The notes beneath the pieces are model-generated. The model saw only the letters and a list, made by a program, of their open reading frames with translations. It had not been told where the DNA came from and searched no databases. The translations under genes were made by a program, and so were the position numbers. DNA of 64,000 nucleotides from Sepiola atlantica (Eukaryota; Mollusca; Cephalopoda; Sepiida; Sepiolidae), in the NCBI GenBank assembly GCA_963556195.1, contig OY744537.1:15680743-15744742 (forward strand). The letters are read 5' to 3'. This document shows, one piece after another, positions 23,405-35,155 of this stretch (position 1 is the stretch's first letter; each line of letters starts with the position of its first letter).

Positions 23405-24772
23405 TTTTTTTTAGTTAAAAATAGCCATTTTTTTCAATTTGGTAAGTATTTTACAATTTTGTGTTTGTAAAATAAAAACTGTCGTTGAAATTATGTGTCG
23501 GTGTTCTCATTTGTGTTATATTAATAAATAAAATAATCTTAATACCTGATTTAAAAAAATGAGTTACTTACGATGAGGCTAAGCGACAGGCTAAGACGCC
23601 ATTTTGAATACGATGTTAGTTGTAAGGTAATGTATTATAGCATTCTGAAGAATGATACTATTCCGATATTTCGTTATTCCTTGATTATAATCATGACGGC
23701 AAGTATAATTGAAGTGAAAATCAGGGAGCGTTTGTTATTCATTTTATAAATCTAGTGTTGTATGTAGGAAATAGTATCAGTTCAGAAATAAAATAATAAA
23801 CGGTGGTTTAATAGTAATTAGACCTATGAACGAAAATAACCCTGTTCATGTGAGTGACGTGGGAGGACTTAATTGTAGAGGAGTGAAACACTTTGCTACA
23901 TTCTTTATGGGAGTACGTATTTGAGAGAAGCAGTTTCTTCGGAATAAATATAATAATTTGTAAACGGGGACTAAATGTAAGCATCTTTTTGTAAAACACA
24001 CTTTAGAAAGGGATGTAACTGGTGAGTGTTAAACATTGGCATAGGAAGATTTCAGTTTATTTACTTATTTAAACTGTAGTTGCACGGGAAAACTCGAGAT
24101 TACTTTATATAATAGAAAAGCAAAATGGATATTTTATAAACTCTATCAAAATTAAACTATTCACTCAATTCTAATTAAATTTTCGTTACACATGTAAAAT
24201 ATATAAACTTTTTATTTATATCAATGTTTTAAGATCTCAGCTCACTACGTGGTCATTTAAACAATCAATGATATTTCTCGTTTTATACCGCTGTTTTTCG
24301 TTGTCCGCATTCCCCCGCTACCACCCATTGTAAATAGTCAATAGAAAAGGCGTCATTTTAGTCTCGAAAGACAATGGCTACCCCATGCAAGCACCTATAC
24401 AGTAGCAAATGTTGTGCAAACCGCCAACCGCATGAATCGGCATTCAGGACAATCGAGAAAAGCAGAGAGAAAGAGACTGGTGTTATTTCCGAATTTTCTT
24501 TCTCCAACAAAGGCTTGAAAGTCTAGTCTACCCTACTATTTAATCAATAGTTGGAAAGAAAATATATTGATTTATACCTTTCTCAATGGTATTAGTGAAG
24601 AAGACCAAATAGAACTTGAACCCGAAATGCCAACCCTACATTCTCTCCCTGTAACCGTTACACTAAATCACCTCAACACCAAATACGATTATACTAAACC
24701 AATTTAGCTAATAAATATATTAGTTGAGCGGGCATTTAAAGTAGAACATGTTTTCCATGTTATATAGTGGAA

Positions 24773-24774
<2 letters not shown>
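23405..24774. other. Unassigned AT-rich stretch
   Basis: No exon with flanking splice sites and no recognised element. Confidence 0.4.

Positions 24775-24833
<59 letters not shown>
24775..24833. repeat. (TA)n microsatellite
   Basis: Borders the left end of the telomere-loop foldback. Confidence 0.95.
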
Positions 24834-24836
<3 letters not shown>

Positions 24837-25461
24837 ACTGATATCGATCCTGAACCAGTTTTCGTGAGGTTCGACTCGGAAGCGTTCGGCTATCCTACGC
24901 AAACGCCCGAGTGTTGACGAGCCGAATGGTACCAGACGACAATTTTGATACGGTGCTGCGTCCTGTGATTTTAAGTTATATTTTCAAGAAATTTTCTAAA
25001 TCAAACAAAAGAAAAAGAAAAACATAACGAAGTTACTGTTATCAAATAAATATTTTTGTTTATTTTGATACGTCCTATAATGTTTAGTTATAGTTGCAAG
25101 AAATTTTTTAAACAACAAAACAAATAAAACAAGCAAAATAGCGAAATTACTCTTATCAAATAAATATTTGTAACCCTAACCCTAACCCTAACCCTAACTC
25201 TAACCCTAAACCCTAACCATAACCCTAAATCCTAACCCTAAACCCTAACCCATCCCTAACTCTAAACCCTAACCCTAAACCCTAACCCTAACCTTAACAA
25301 CAAAAACAAAGCAAGCAAGACATTATTATCATAGGACGCAGCACCGTATCAAAATTGTCGTCTGGTACAAATCGGCTCGTCAACTCTCGGGCGTTTGCGT
25401 AGGACAGCCGAACGCTTCCGAGTCGAACCTCACGAAAACTGGTCCAGGATCGATATCAGCA

Positions 25462-25463
<2 letters not shown>
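24834..25463. mobile_element. Foldback element with telomere-like loop
   Basis: Arms of about 130 bases (24834-24964 and 25333-25463) are reverse complements at high identity; both contain CGTTCGGCT and CGAGTCGAACC or its complement. The interior has two direct repeats of about 90-100 bases (24966-25057 and 25066-25171, both ending TTATCAAATAAATATTT), then a CCCTAA-rich tract. (TA)n tracts flank both ends. GGTTCGACTC in the left arm resembles a Pol III B box, so the arms may derive from a tRNA-related sequence. No coding capacity. Confidence 0.88.
25171..25300. repeat. Interstitial telomere-like (CCCTAA)n tract
   Basis: About 20 CCCTAA-type units, many with an extra A (CCCTAAA) and a few variants (CTCTAA, CCATAA, CCTTAA). 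It lies in the loop of the foldback at 24834-25463. Confidence 0.95.

Positions 25464-25527
<64 letters not shown>
25464..25527. repeat. (AT)n microsatellite
   Basis: Borders the right end of the telomere-loop foldback. Confidence 0.95.
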
Positions 25528-25530
<3 letters not shown>

Positions 25531-25555
25531 CAGATCTACAATATACACAGGATAT

Positions 25556-26044
25556 ATATGATCTACACTCAGACCATGTATGGAGTACTGTTGTCATATT
25601 TGGGCTGGTGAATCTCTGTCCTATTTAAGGGTTCTTGATAAAGTGCAGAAACGTATCTTCTCTGCACCCCTCTCTCTCTCACAGATGTGATATTGCTAGT
25701 CTCAGTCTTTTTTATAAATACTATTATGGCATGTGTTCTTCAGAATTATGTGATCTATTCCCAGCTTCTTTTGTTTCAGCTCGGTTGACCCGTTGGTTTA
25801 GTGGTCTCCATTAATTCGCTGTTTCGATACTTCATTGTAACACAACTTCCTATCCAGTAGCTTCTTTCCAAAAACCTGTGGGATTGTGGAACTCTCTTTC
25901 TGCTGACTGTTTTCTTCCTACCTATAACCTTGGTCTTTTCAAGACTAAGGCCAATAGGCATCTCCTGTTTTTGCGATAACCATATTTGTTCTTGTTAGCT
26001 CCTTACATCAAGTTGATTCATGCCTTGTCTGGAGCGATTTCCAT
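25556..26044 (+). pseudogene. LINE reverse transcriptase C-terminus (CR1/Jockey-like), degenerate
   Basis: With frame changes the + strand reads YLRVLDKVQKR, then IASLSLFYKYYYGMCSSEL and WNSLSADCFLPTYNLGLFKT, then KANRHL. This is the well-known end of CR1/Jockey-clade LINE ORF2 proteins: L.VLD.VQ.R, the SL..FYKYY..C..EL block, and WNSLP...FP..Y.L..FK...N. Stops and shifts interrupt it, so it is a dead 5'-truncated copy. The 3' end runs into an AT tract. It is not related to the myosin gene. Confidence 0.82.
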
Positions 26045-26056
26045 AATATATATATA

Positions 26057-26101
<45 letters not shown>
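26045..26101. repeat. (TA)n microsatellite
   Basis: Two TTT interruptions near 26060 and 26095. Confidence 0.93.
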
Positions 26102-26102
<1 letters not shown>

Positions 26103-28377
26103 AAAAACTTGCTGAGACTTATTGGTTACCTGACGATGTCAATTTTTTTATTTCTTATATACGTGCACCTGAGTCATAGTCACTTTCTCTGATACGAGCA
26201 CAACTTACATTGATCGCCGGCTTAACGAGCAAACTTCATGCCAGCATTTCTTTAATTTGCATTGTTTACTTGAACCGGACCGGCGTCGCTCACCTTGACA
26301 CATGAAAATCAATCATAAAATATAAGGACAGAAGAGGACGGCTGCTGTAGAGCGATCGTTAACGAACTAATCTCGTAATATATTACTTTATGCAGTTGAC
26401 AGCGCCTTCTTCTTAGTGAATCTTTCCTTGTATTATTTTTGCTTTTAACATTTTTAACAGTTAATTTGGTTTGACAACTTTACGACAAATCAAACTTTTT
26501 AAGTTAGTTAACTGCCTATTGTAAACTATTCCTTGTATACAATTCATAAAAGACAAGTTGCGATTAAGCCGGAGAGAAGCTGTGTGTTCACACCGTTGCC
26601 AAATATATTCGTTTGTAAAATTGTTACAATAGATGCTGTTGAATTTGAACCTGGCACCCATTTTCCGCTAAGAAGCGGGTTTATCATTTCTTGTGAAAAC
26701 CAGATACTTTCATTTCGTTCACTTTTCTATCATTCTTTTCGTTACATTTGTTGTATTTCTGCTGGGAATGATGACGAACACTGATGTATACAATATAACA
26801 GTTCGGTGAACGGGTGGGGTGAATATGGGGGTGGGAGAAACACGGGAATTTACGGAGGCTGATCTCTAAAACTCAATAGCCAGTCGACTCTCTCGATCTC
26901 AATTTGGGCTAGCAAAAATTGAGATCGAGAAATTACCATTCTGGGATTTCTCCTTCGCTGTCAATGTAGCCACCCACCTATGGCGTACATTTAGCGACGT
27001 GTGTATTCCCGTCTTTAGATAACTTTTCCAGGTGTTTTGCATCAAATCACCAGATATTTTATTTTTCGAACAGTTGTGTTTCATTGTAAATCAACCGTGA
27101 TTTGTTTCTTCCGGTCACGTGCGTGTCCGTCTCAAGTAAAGTTTATTCCCGCCTGATGCAATTTTCGATACACCAGACTCGATATTAAACAAAATGCGTC
27201 CATTCTTTTCTCGCATCTTTTAGAGGAAATTAATTCAAGCGGTTTCAGTCATTTTATTTTGGAAACAAATATTACTAATATTGTTCAATTTTTGATTCAG
27301 AACCTTGGATTTCATTATTCGTACTCACTGTATTTCATCGATGACTAAAACCGCCATTTTACCATGTTTTTTAATAAAATACAAATCAATAATTTGAAGT
27401 CGGGTTGTGGATTTCTTCATGTATCCTAAGGGTCCTTTTCAATTACCATTCATTTTCTTGTCTTGATGAAAAGGAACCCCGGCTCACCAAAAGATCAACA
27501 CTTTTAAAATTATCCTTTTTTCAACCTCACGTGATTTTGCTCATTTTTTTGCTGTTGCTGTTCTGCATATAGTTCACGAAGATCGCGTCTCAGGACTTTC
27601 TGGTCTGCATGAAGTCCTACTTGTTGGTTGTATATATTAATTAAGCTGTAGCATTTCAGGTTTTTTTACCCCCGACACCAAAAGCAGCAAGGCGCAGCGA
27701 TTGCATATAAAGTCGGGGAAGATTTCGTCCAGAACACACAAAGTAATTACGCAGAAATAATGTTGTAACTCTAACTGCATTGATTAGCGGTTCCGCGCCT
27801 GGCGCGTCTTTTCTTGCATAACGCAGTAGCAGAGAGAACTAGAGGACGACGGATCCTGCTGCCGACTTCTCCTGGACTTTCACCAGAGACCTTTCATCCA
27901 GGTTACGGTCTTATACCGCTTATTATCAAAAAGGTCTGCCATGGGTAGTCCTGCTATGAACCGAAGTTCTATACGGTATTGCTTTGACACTATCACGTTG
28001 CCAGCGCCTCTAGTACGGGGGGAAAGAGTTGAACTTTCGGGGGTGATCTTGCTTAACCAGCTTTTAGTATCATTAAAACCATTTAACACCAAATACGACT
28101 TGAGGTTAAAGACAACGATGATCCGTAAGTAGGCCTAGTCTCTGGCTGGATTTGAACTCGGATAATAGATTTAGTAACCGGCTTAAAATGTTTCTAATAC
28201 CGATTATAATATAATAGTAGTAGTTCGAATGGTTAATAAAACAGTTTCCTATCACCCATAGCAACCCAAAAGACTCCAAAAATAAAGCATTAATATCGAC
28301 ACCTTTTTCTAGAACGCTGACAATGTAAATGTCTTACAGATATAATCTTATATTCTTTTCTTTTTCGTTTTTTACAG
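26102..28377. other. Unassigned stretch, possibly myosin intron
   Basis: Base composition is more balanced than in the left part. I found no exon with both splice sites and a recognisable translation. A GC-richer patch at 27560-28130 may be an unrecognised dispersed repeat. Confidence 0.4.
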
Positions 28378-28587
28378 ATCAATTCGGGCAAGTCGAAACG
28401 AGATAAAACGCTCAACCAAGCGGACTCATTCGACGTGGGTGCCCATCTTCCGTCGATCTTTGGGGAAAGAAGCCAACAGAAGAGTCTCAGATCATCTGCT
28501 TATGTGAAAAAAGCTGGCAGCGAAGACGGGCTAATCGCGTTCAAGCGGACATCCATGAACCCAACCCCGATGGGAATCGAACGGATG
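28378..28587 (+). CDS. Candidate exon, possibly myosin tail linker
   Basis: A 210-base open block bounded by a good acceptor (TTTTTCGTTTTTTACAG) and donor (ATG|GTAGGT). It encodes 70 residues without a stop, starting INSGKSKRDKTLNQADSFDV and ending NPTPMGIERM. Base composition is richer in G and C than the flanks. It begins and ends in phase 0, like nearly all exons of the downstream myosin, and the Lys/Ser/Arg-rich polar sequence would suit the variable linker before the MyTH4 domain. I do not recognise it in any myosin, so membership is inference. It could be an exon of another gene, or chance. A 14-bp minisatellite starts about 50 bases after its donor. Confidence 0.5.
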
Positions 28588-28637
28588 GTAGGTGCATAAC
28601 TGTAAGATTTGCTCACATGTTTTTGAAAGTGTAAAGA

Positions 28638-29085
28638 AAAAGCAGCAAAGCTTAAGTACCAAAGCTAAAGCAGCAAAGCTAAAGTACCAAAGCTTAAGTA
28701 CAAAAGCTAAAGTACCAAAGCTAAAGTACCAAAGATTAAGTACCAAAGCTAAAGTACCAAAGCTAAAGTACCAAAGCTAAAGTACCAAAGCTAAAGTACC
28801 AAAGCTAAAGTACCAAAGCTTAAGTACCAAAGTTAAAGTACCAAAGCTAAAGTACCAAAGCTAAAGTACCAAAGCTAAAGTACCAAAGTTAAAGTACCAA
28901 AGCTTAAGTACAAAAGCTAAAGTACCAAAGCTAAAGTACCAAAGCTAAAGTACCAAAGCTAAAGTACCAAAGCTAAAGTACCAAAGCTTAAGTACCAAAG
29001 TTAAAGTACCAAAGCTAAAGTACCAAAGCTAAAGTACCAAAGCTAAAGTACCAAAGCTTAAGTACCAAAGCTAAAGTACGAAGTG
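28638..29085. repeat. 14-bp minisatellite, about 32 units
   Basis: Units of AAAGCTAAAGTACC with AAAGCTTAAGTACC and AAAGTTAAAGTACC variants. Blocks of the same variant order recur (28740-28900 and 28920-29060), indicating duplication of multi-unit segments. Confidence 0.95.
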
Positions 29086-29089
29086 AAAT

Positions 29090-29820
29090 ACTCGTCGATG
29101 AGTCATTGACTTTATAACATTAAGAAAAATAAAATGTTGAAGTTTATAAAAAAATTGTATGCGTCAAATGTAAGACAAAATGATGCCAAAAGTATTGTCT
29201 CTATTTATAGAAAGTTGGGTATGTGTATATGTTCATGTATTTCTATGTACAGGGTTCACTCCTAAACTAATTAACCGATCATTATGAATTTGTGAACACA
29301 GCTGCAAGGCGTAACAGTAGGTAATGTCGATTACATTTAGTTTAATTTAATTGTATACAAAGGAGAAAAAGAGGATGTGCAATCCCTCCGTGAATATTCA
29401 AATACCTCCGATTTCTGTGAAATTTTAATAAATATTAGACGTGAATTTATATATATTCCCCAAATTTCTGTTTTTGAGGGGGTATTTTATAGTGTTTTAG
29501 GGGCATAATATAGGCACAACCTCTCATTTGATGACTGAAATATTTTCGGATTAAGCAAGATTCTTTGAATTTACATTTCTTTTTCCGACTGCTTAAGCTT
29601 AAGCCTTATTTTTTATACATGTTATTTACGATTCCACGGGTGGCGTTTTTATTTGGGTCACCCCGTAGAATAGCATTCCATTCAAAATACCTATATAGTC
29701 AGATCAGTATGAACATATTAATTATTTCACGTGAAGTTTTTAATGTAGGTTGTTCCCCTCAGTTTAATGTTATTACTGATATTTTCGAATTTTACCACCA
29801 TTGACACGTGGACATTAAAA
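29090..29820. other. Unassigned AT-rich stretch
   Basis: No exon recognised; the open frame at 29565-29804 shows no domain. Confidence 0.4.
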
Positions 29821-29824
29821 TACA

Positions 29825-30165
29825 GTCTAGGCCTGACTTGTCTACCAAGTTTCAATCATGCATGTCCAACAGTCTTGTTGTATCGTCATTCAATGATAAT
29901 CGCACCTGGAAAGAATGTGGCAAATTGTCAATAACTCTGACACTGCTCTGAGTTGGGTTGTGATGGCCCTTTTTAGTTCAGAAATAGTTATGGAATTGTT
30001 TTGATGGGCATTATCTTTTAAATAACTCCACAGATAAAAATCTGGGGATTATGGTCAAGTGAGTGTGAAGTCCATTCAGAATTATTAATCCTACTGATGA
30101 GACGATCACCAAAGTGTCCCCAATATCATCGAATTCAATTGAAACTTGCCACCTCTTAAACACTC
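29825..30165 (-). pseudogene. Mariner-like transposase C-terminal relic, copy 1
   Basis: On the minus strand, broken frames recall the end of a mariner/SETMAR-like transposase: DRLISRINN, SEWTSHSLDHNPQIF (a decayed region before LWGYLKD) and KKGPSQPNSEQ. The identification rests mainly on the better-preserved homologous copy at 32840-33165. Both share CTACTGATGAGACGATCACC. Non-functional. Confidence 0.55.
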
Positions 30166-30239
30166 TGGTTAAAATACTTTTCTTCTGTTTCTTTTATCAG
30201 TCCCTGGTGTTACTAGATCAGTATGTTTGAAGATACTAG

Positions 30240-30890
30240 CTTCATAACCAAAAATGCACCAAACATTGATGTTTTTGTTTTTTCTCCTTCCCTTTGCAAA
30301 ACTCAATCATGTTCTGCAAAGCCAAAAACAAAAACAACAATTCTCTTCTACAACAACAACCGAACCAAACAACATGAATGAATATTTGAAGATATAAAGA
30401 ACTTGAAGCATAAAAACTTTTACCAAAATGACCGGAGTCGGCATTAAATAATTCGAAAAGGGTGATATGCCGTAAAACAAACAAAAAGCCCAAACAACAT
30501 GAATAAATGTTTGTAGATATAAAGAACTTGAAGCATAAAAACTTTTACCAAAATGACCGGAGTCGGCATTAAATAACCACGAAAAAGGTTAATATGCCGT
30601 AAAACAAAAACAAAAAAAACAAAAAAAAAAACAACATGAATGAATATTTGAAGATATAAAGAACTTGAAGCATAAAAACTTTTACCAAAATGACCGGAGT
30701 CGGCATTAAATAACCCGAAAAAGGTTAATATGCCGTAAAACAAAAAACAAAAACAAAAAAAACAACATGAATAAATATTTGAAGACATAAAAAACTTGAA
30801 GCATAAAAACTTTTACCAAAATGACCGGATTCGGCATTAAATAACCCGAAAAGGGTTGATATGCCGTAAAACAAAACAACCAAACGATTT
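30240..30890 (-). repeat. Tandem repeat of about 120-140 bp, four units plus leader
   Basis: Units contain GAACTTGAAGCATAAAAAC and AAATGACCGGAGTCGGCATT and end CCGTAAAAC, starting near 30370, 30495, 30635 and 30768, separated by A-rich linkers of varying length. The leader (30245-30360) has CATGTTCTGCAAAGCC. The same leader and one unit occur in the opposite orientation at 47890-48185, so this is a dispersed element whose 3' part became tandem here. Overlapping open frames simply reflect the repeat. Confidence 0.85.
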
Positions 30891-30894
30891 TATC

Positions 30895-31490
30895 AGTCAT
30901 TTTTCTTTTACTCTAAAAAAGGTTTTCCTTCTAGATGTTTCGACTTAAATTATACATCCGTTGGTTTTCCGTTTGTGTTTTGTCTTTTGGTACATTCCAA
31001 TGTTGGTTTTATACAATCCACCTATAATACACTTACATATAGGTTGATTATGCACGCGGGCGCTAATATACGTTTTACCTACGTGCATATCAAGCGATAG
31101 CATCTAAAAAGAAACAAAACAAGAAAAGTAAATAGATAAAAAAACGATGGTATGTTTCAAAATTCCTACTTGAACCTGTTTGATAGGTATCGAATGAGTA
31201 TTATTTTCGAATCATGTATTCATTGTTACCTTAGTTTTTGTTAAGAAATTATGCCCAACCTGATCTTGTTATGAATTTAATGGGAACATGTCCTCCCCTT
31301 AACACACTTTATTGCTGAGTGTGTTTCCTAGTCGATTACTCTACTGTCAAGCCATTAACATTATTGGTCGTCAAATATTGTCGAAACTGGTTACGTTATA
31401 TTTAATATCTTTGTTTTTTTTTTCAATTTTCTTATCTTTTTGTTTTTGCTGGGGATGGGGCATCCTACCGGATGCGAGACATTCACTCGC
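30895..31490. other. Unassigned stretch
   Basis: No exon recognised. Confidence 0.4.
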
Positions 31491-31494
31491 TATT

Positions 31495-32110
31495 TAAGAC
31501 ACTCCAGCCGAGAAATCCTTTTAAGATTCTACCCTTCCCTTTTAAGCGCAATTGGATCTCTCTTGCACTTAGTTCACTGGGTATATTCGCCAGGTAGTTT
31601 TAAAAATTATTTTTCATGAGTTCGGTTGCTCGTATAATTACTGGAATCATAGATATTTTCCTAAGATCCCATTTTTATTTCATGTTGTATATAAGACCTT
31701 GATATTTCGTTATATCTCCTTCTCGACCCCGTTTAAGCCAGCATCATTAGGGACAGTGACTTCAACTAGGGTTGCTACTTCCTCTCTCTTGTCCCATATC
31801 ACTATGTCAGGTTTAACAGCTCACTTTTCTAAGTATGTAGCTGCAAGAATTGCATAGTCATAGTGGTTGGTGTATGACTTATTTCCAACTGTTCTTTTTG
31901 GTGTATGCTCCCAGGACTTACTGCTACACTGGTTAGTCTTTTTACAGATGGTCCAGTGGAGATATTTACATACTCTATTGTGTTGCATTGTATAGTAGCC
32001 GTCCCCCAGCAGCACCTTACGACTAGATGTCAGATGACTCACACTCTCTACTCTCTTTACCGTTTGGTTGATTGAATGAATACTAAAGACAAATATAAAA
32101 AAAAACAATC
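31495..32110 (-). pseudogene. LINE ORF2 C-terminal domain, degenerate
   Basis: Minus-strand frames read CKYLHWTICKK, then KRGREGDITKYQGLIYNMK and NYLANIPSELSARE. These match the C-terminal tail of a LINE-encoded protein: a H..V...LH..LC segment, then a D..VP.D..........KY..L...L.R......IPV..GA.G block, then a terminal helix. Stops are scattered throughout. Upstream RT motifs are not seen, consistent with 5' truncation. A similar C-terminal tail type, from a different copy, occurs at 53930-54970. Confidence 0.7.
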
Positions 32111-32839
32111 GACCGTAGTCGAGGGCGGTTACTACATCGAAATGTAATGGAGGGCGCCACTCCCTTCCTTGGATTATTCCACTTATACTTGATCCTCACC
32201 TAATAATGCTGAGTGTTTAACGAGAAGAAATCAAGTACCTATATTCGAGTCTTTGGTATGATTCGACTGAGGATTGAAACTCGTTCTCCCGGGCAGTAAG
32301 CTAAATATGTACTAATTAAAGTTGAAAGTAAAAATGCAGCTTTGGTATTGTAAAATTCCTTTCGTGTTTTTTTTTTGTTACTGTAAGAGATAAATGCAAT
32401 ATACAGTTACAAGTTGGATAACTGGATTGTAATGTATACGGGGAACGGCCTGGTGGTACTGGTACTACAGTCGTATTCCTCGAGGTTTGCATCGTTGGCC
32501 GGAATTGATATGCTAGTTGGAATAGTTAATTGTTTAAGGAAGCGAGTGTTTGCAATTTTTCAAGAACAATAAATATTTAGGAACGTACTGACTTGACTTG
32601 AGTTATCCTATGCCAGTATGCGTAGGTGAAACGTTGACAAATTCCGAGCTTCACAGGTGGCGCTGTGACTTTGTCATGTTTTTTTTCTAATGTTTTGATA
32701 TGTATATGGATCGCCACACATGTATATGTATACAGCGTCAGGTATTCCCAAATGGCAAAATGTCGAAATGAGGTTATAAGCATAGGGTGACCTTACAAAA
32801 TGGCACACATTGAATCGTTGATAAAATTCACAATCCTTT
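32111..32839. other. Unassigned stretch
   Basis: No exon recognised. Confidence 0.4.
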
Positions 32840-33165
32840 CTGTTATCCAGTTATATGTTGATGCCTGATTTGTCCACCAAGTTTCAGTCAGTAATATCCA
32901 ACAGTATTTCTTTCATGGTTCTGTAATGATAATAACACAATTGGATAATAAGTCTGACACTCCCCTCTCTTAGATTTACCCTGATTTGGGCCCTGATAGC
33001 TCTTTTTAGTCCGAGAATCGTGTTGGGATTGTTTCAATTGATATAATCTTTGAAATGATCTCACATACATAAATCTAGGGGCTTATATTCTGATGAGTGT
33101 GATGCCAGATCACGACTACACCTCCTACTGATGAGACGATCACCAAAGTGCCCCCGCATATTATT
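32840..33165 (-). pseudogene. Mariner-like transposase C-terminal relic, copy 2
   Basis: The minus strand, with stops, reads EYKPLDLCM, HFKDYIN and NNPNTILGLKRAIRAQIR. This resembles the TPLDFFLWGYLKD..Y..NP.T...LK..IR..I segment that includes the last catalytic acid in SETMAR/mariner-type transposases. Here the catalytic region is decayed and interrupted by stops. Homologous to 29825-30165. Confidence 0.6.
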
Positions 33166-33600
33166 GAACAGCGATAAAATAAATACTCTCGAACAATAAT
33201 AACTAATAAACTGATGTTTATTTGTAAGAAATATAGTTTGATGGCAGAAAAAGAATTGTGAATTCTATTAACGATTCACTTGGTGACAGTTCTGGTGGGA
33301 GACACCTTGCATTAAAACATAAAGATGATTTCGATAGTCTGAAGACCGTTGCAATTCGCTAAATATCCAAAAGAGAAATTAAATTCTATAGCCTAAGTCC
33401 ATATGAAATAAGATTGCTATTTCAATTAATTTGTTATAACGCGTCCCCAAAATAAAATGAATTTAACATTATACAATAAGCGGTTTTTAAAATAATGTCC
33501 TGATTATTTTTTAAAAATTATCCGAGGCAAAGTTTCAGTGTAAGGACTTTTAAATGTGTTATAAAGAACGATAACAACTTTTCTAATGCAGTTTCCAGTC
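33166..33600. other. Unassigned AT-rich stretch
   Basis: No exon recognised. Confidence 0.4.
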
Positions 33601-33629
33601 TTAATAACTTTTTAGCTAAAAACATGTGG

Positions 33630-34160
33630 GAACATTGTCTGACCACCCATATGAAGGTTATATATATATATATCCGCCAAGTTCAATTAAGTCTCTTCCA
33701 TCATTTAGATATGGCTGCTATTTTTATTAATTTTAATTTGTTTTTTTAGTAAATTGTATTTATTTTTTTTTGTTTTGTTCCGTGCCGGAATTAAATGAAA
33801 AAAAACAACAACTTGAAAATAGGTAACTTAAAACACGTGGGGACAAATGCCTGATCACCAATATAAAGGTTACCCACCCCTCTCTCCGTTATTCGTTATA
33901 TTCTTAAATAAATGGTTTCTTCGTTTCCAACTGAGTCATTTTCAAAGTGGCCGGCTTACAAGTAATGCTGCCAGCACGCGGCTGGGAAAACTGAATATAT
34001 CCGCCAAATTTAGCTAAGTCTCTTGCATGCCTTAAATATCTCTGGTATTTTTTTTTATTAATTTAAACTTGTTTTGTTAGTAAATTGTATTTATTTTCTG
34101 TGTTTAAATGTTTGACCACACGTATGAAGGTTACCCCCTCCCCTTCTCTCCGATCTATAA
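33630..34160. repeat. Two diverged direct copies of a ~200-bp repeat
   Basis: TATATCCGCCAA then TTAGTAAATTGTATTTATTT, followed by an ATGAAGG- or ATAAAGG-TTACCC motif and CCTCTCTCCG, occurs in 33672-33890 and 33995-34155. The GACCACACGTATGAAGG and GACCACCCATATGAAGG boundaries match too, so units are direct repeats about 330 bases apart. Confidence 0.7.
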
Positions 34161-34210
34161 GAGGAGAACCTATCATCAATTCTCTATCTCTGGGAGGTAA
34201 AGTGAAAATT

Positions 34211-34217
34211 TATTCTC

Positions 34218-34300
<83 letters not shown>
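34211..34300. repeat. (CT)n(AT)n compound microsatellite
   Basis: About 26 CT units then about 17 AT units. A separate (TG)n tract is at 34420-34438. Confidence 0.95.
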
Positions 34301-34304
<4 letters not shown>

Positions 34305-34518
34305 ATCGAGGCAGCATTTTTTCTTTAAGACACGTATTATTAAAAATAACCGACAATTTTTGTCTGGCTATTTTAGTGTTGATCCCTTCAATTTTCCGGA
34401 TTAAAATCTTAATCTATATATGTGTGTGTGTGTGTGTGTAATCGATTAAAAAAAATTGTTTTAATTTTTTTTCATTTACACCTGCCCCTCTGAAATACCT
34501 GACTTTTCTCCCGCGCAG

Positions 34519-34545
34519 GACTACCTCTCCTGGTCTGATGAACCC
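34519..34545 (+). CDS. Candidate 27-nt micro-exon of the myosin
   Basis: A strong acceptor (ACTTTTCTCCCGCGCAG) precedes nine codons, DYLSWSDEP, and a weak donor (CCC|GTAGAC). Used this way it is phase 0 at both ends and would join the next exon as ...SWSDEP-ISCLPTPV. Alternatively the frame stays open to 34656, giving a longer exon whose donor I cannot place. Nothing in the nine residues proves membership. Confidence 0.3.
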
Positions 34546-35155
34546 GTAGACCTCGTCAGGTTATCCATCGAGAAGAAAGAAAACTCTGATATAAAAACTG
34601 TGCTACTGACTACTCACGTCTTGGCAGCAAACCGTTGGGGAAGGAGGCTTCCTTAGTCCTGATCGACAACCTTCCTAGAACTGGAGTCTTGAACAAAATG
34701 TCCAGATTGCAATACGTAAAATTTCTTAAGACTATTTGTCTCTGCATATCCTCCGGCCGTTGCACCTCTTTCTTTGTCTATTAGCCAGGCGCAGAGGTAC
34801 TAGCGAAGGGACACCTCACAGACGCCCAGTGCCTGGACAACTTGGGGTAAGTCTTTTGTCACTAAGTCTCACATGACTAGTATGGGTCGTTCTTGTTCTG
34901 ACAGGTTGAGAGTACAGGTTAGACAGTTTGTCTAGTTGCTGCTTCCGACTGGTAGTGCAGGAGCCCAAACTCTTAGGCAGCGCTAAGAACAGCTTCTCCA
35001 TCAACAGTTTTAAAATATATTATAATTTAGGATGAGCCCCAAAACTTTCATCCTAATTCTTAGTAGCCCCTTACGTCTACAGTAACAGCTAGCCTTGTTT
35101 AAGGTTAATTTGTAAAAAACAAGGAATTTACCCTTTTTTTGTTGTCTTCCGATAG

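Noticed and set aside
27880..28132. Overlapping open frames on both strands near 28 kb
   Set aside because: No splice sites matching either frame and no domain; probably an unrecognised repeat.
30089..30120. Second hammerhead candidate (CTGATGAGACG...) and its twin at 33125
   Set aside because: No GAAA follows at a usable distance. The sequence is part of a mariner-like transposase relic.
34539..34600. Hammerhead-like CTGATGA with a following hairpin
   Set aside because: The hairpin uses the CTGATGA bases themselves, and GAAA lies too far away without a supporting stem II.
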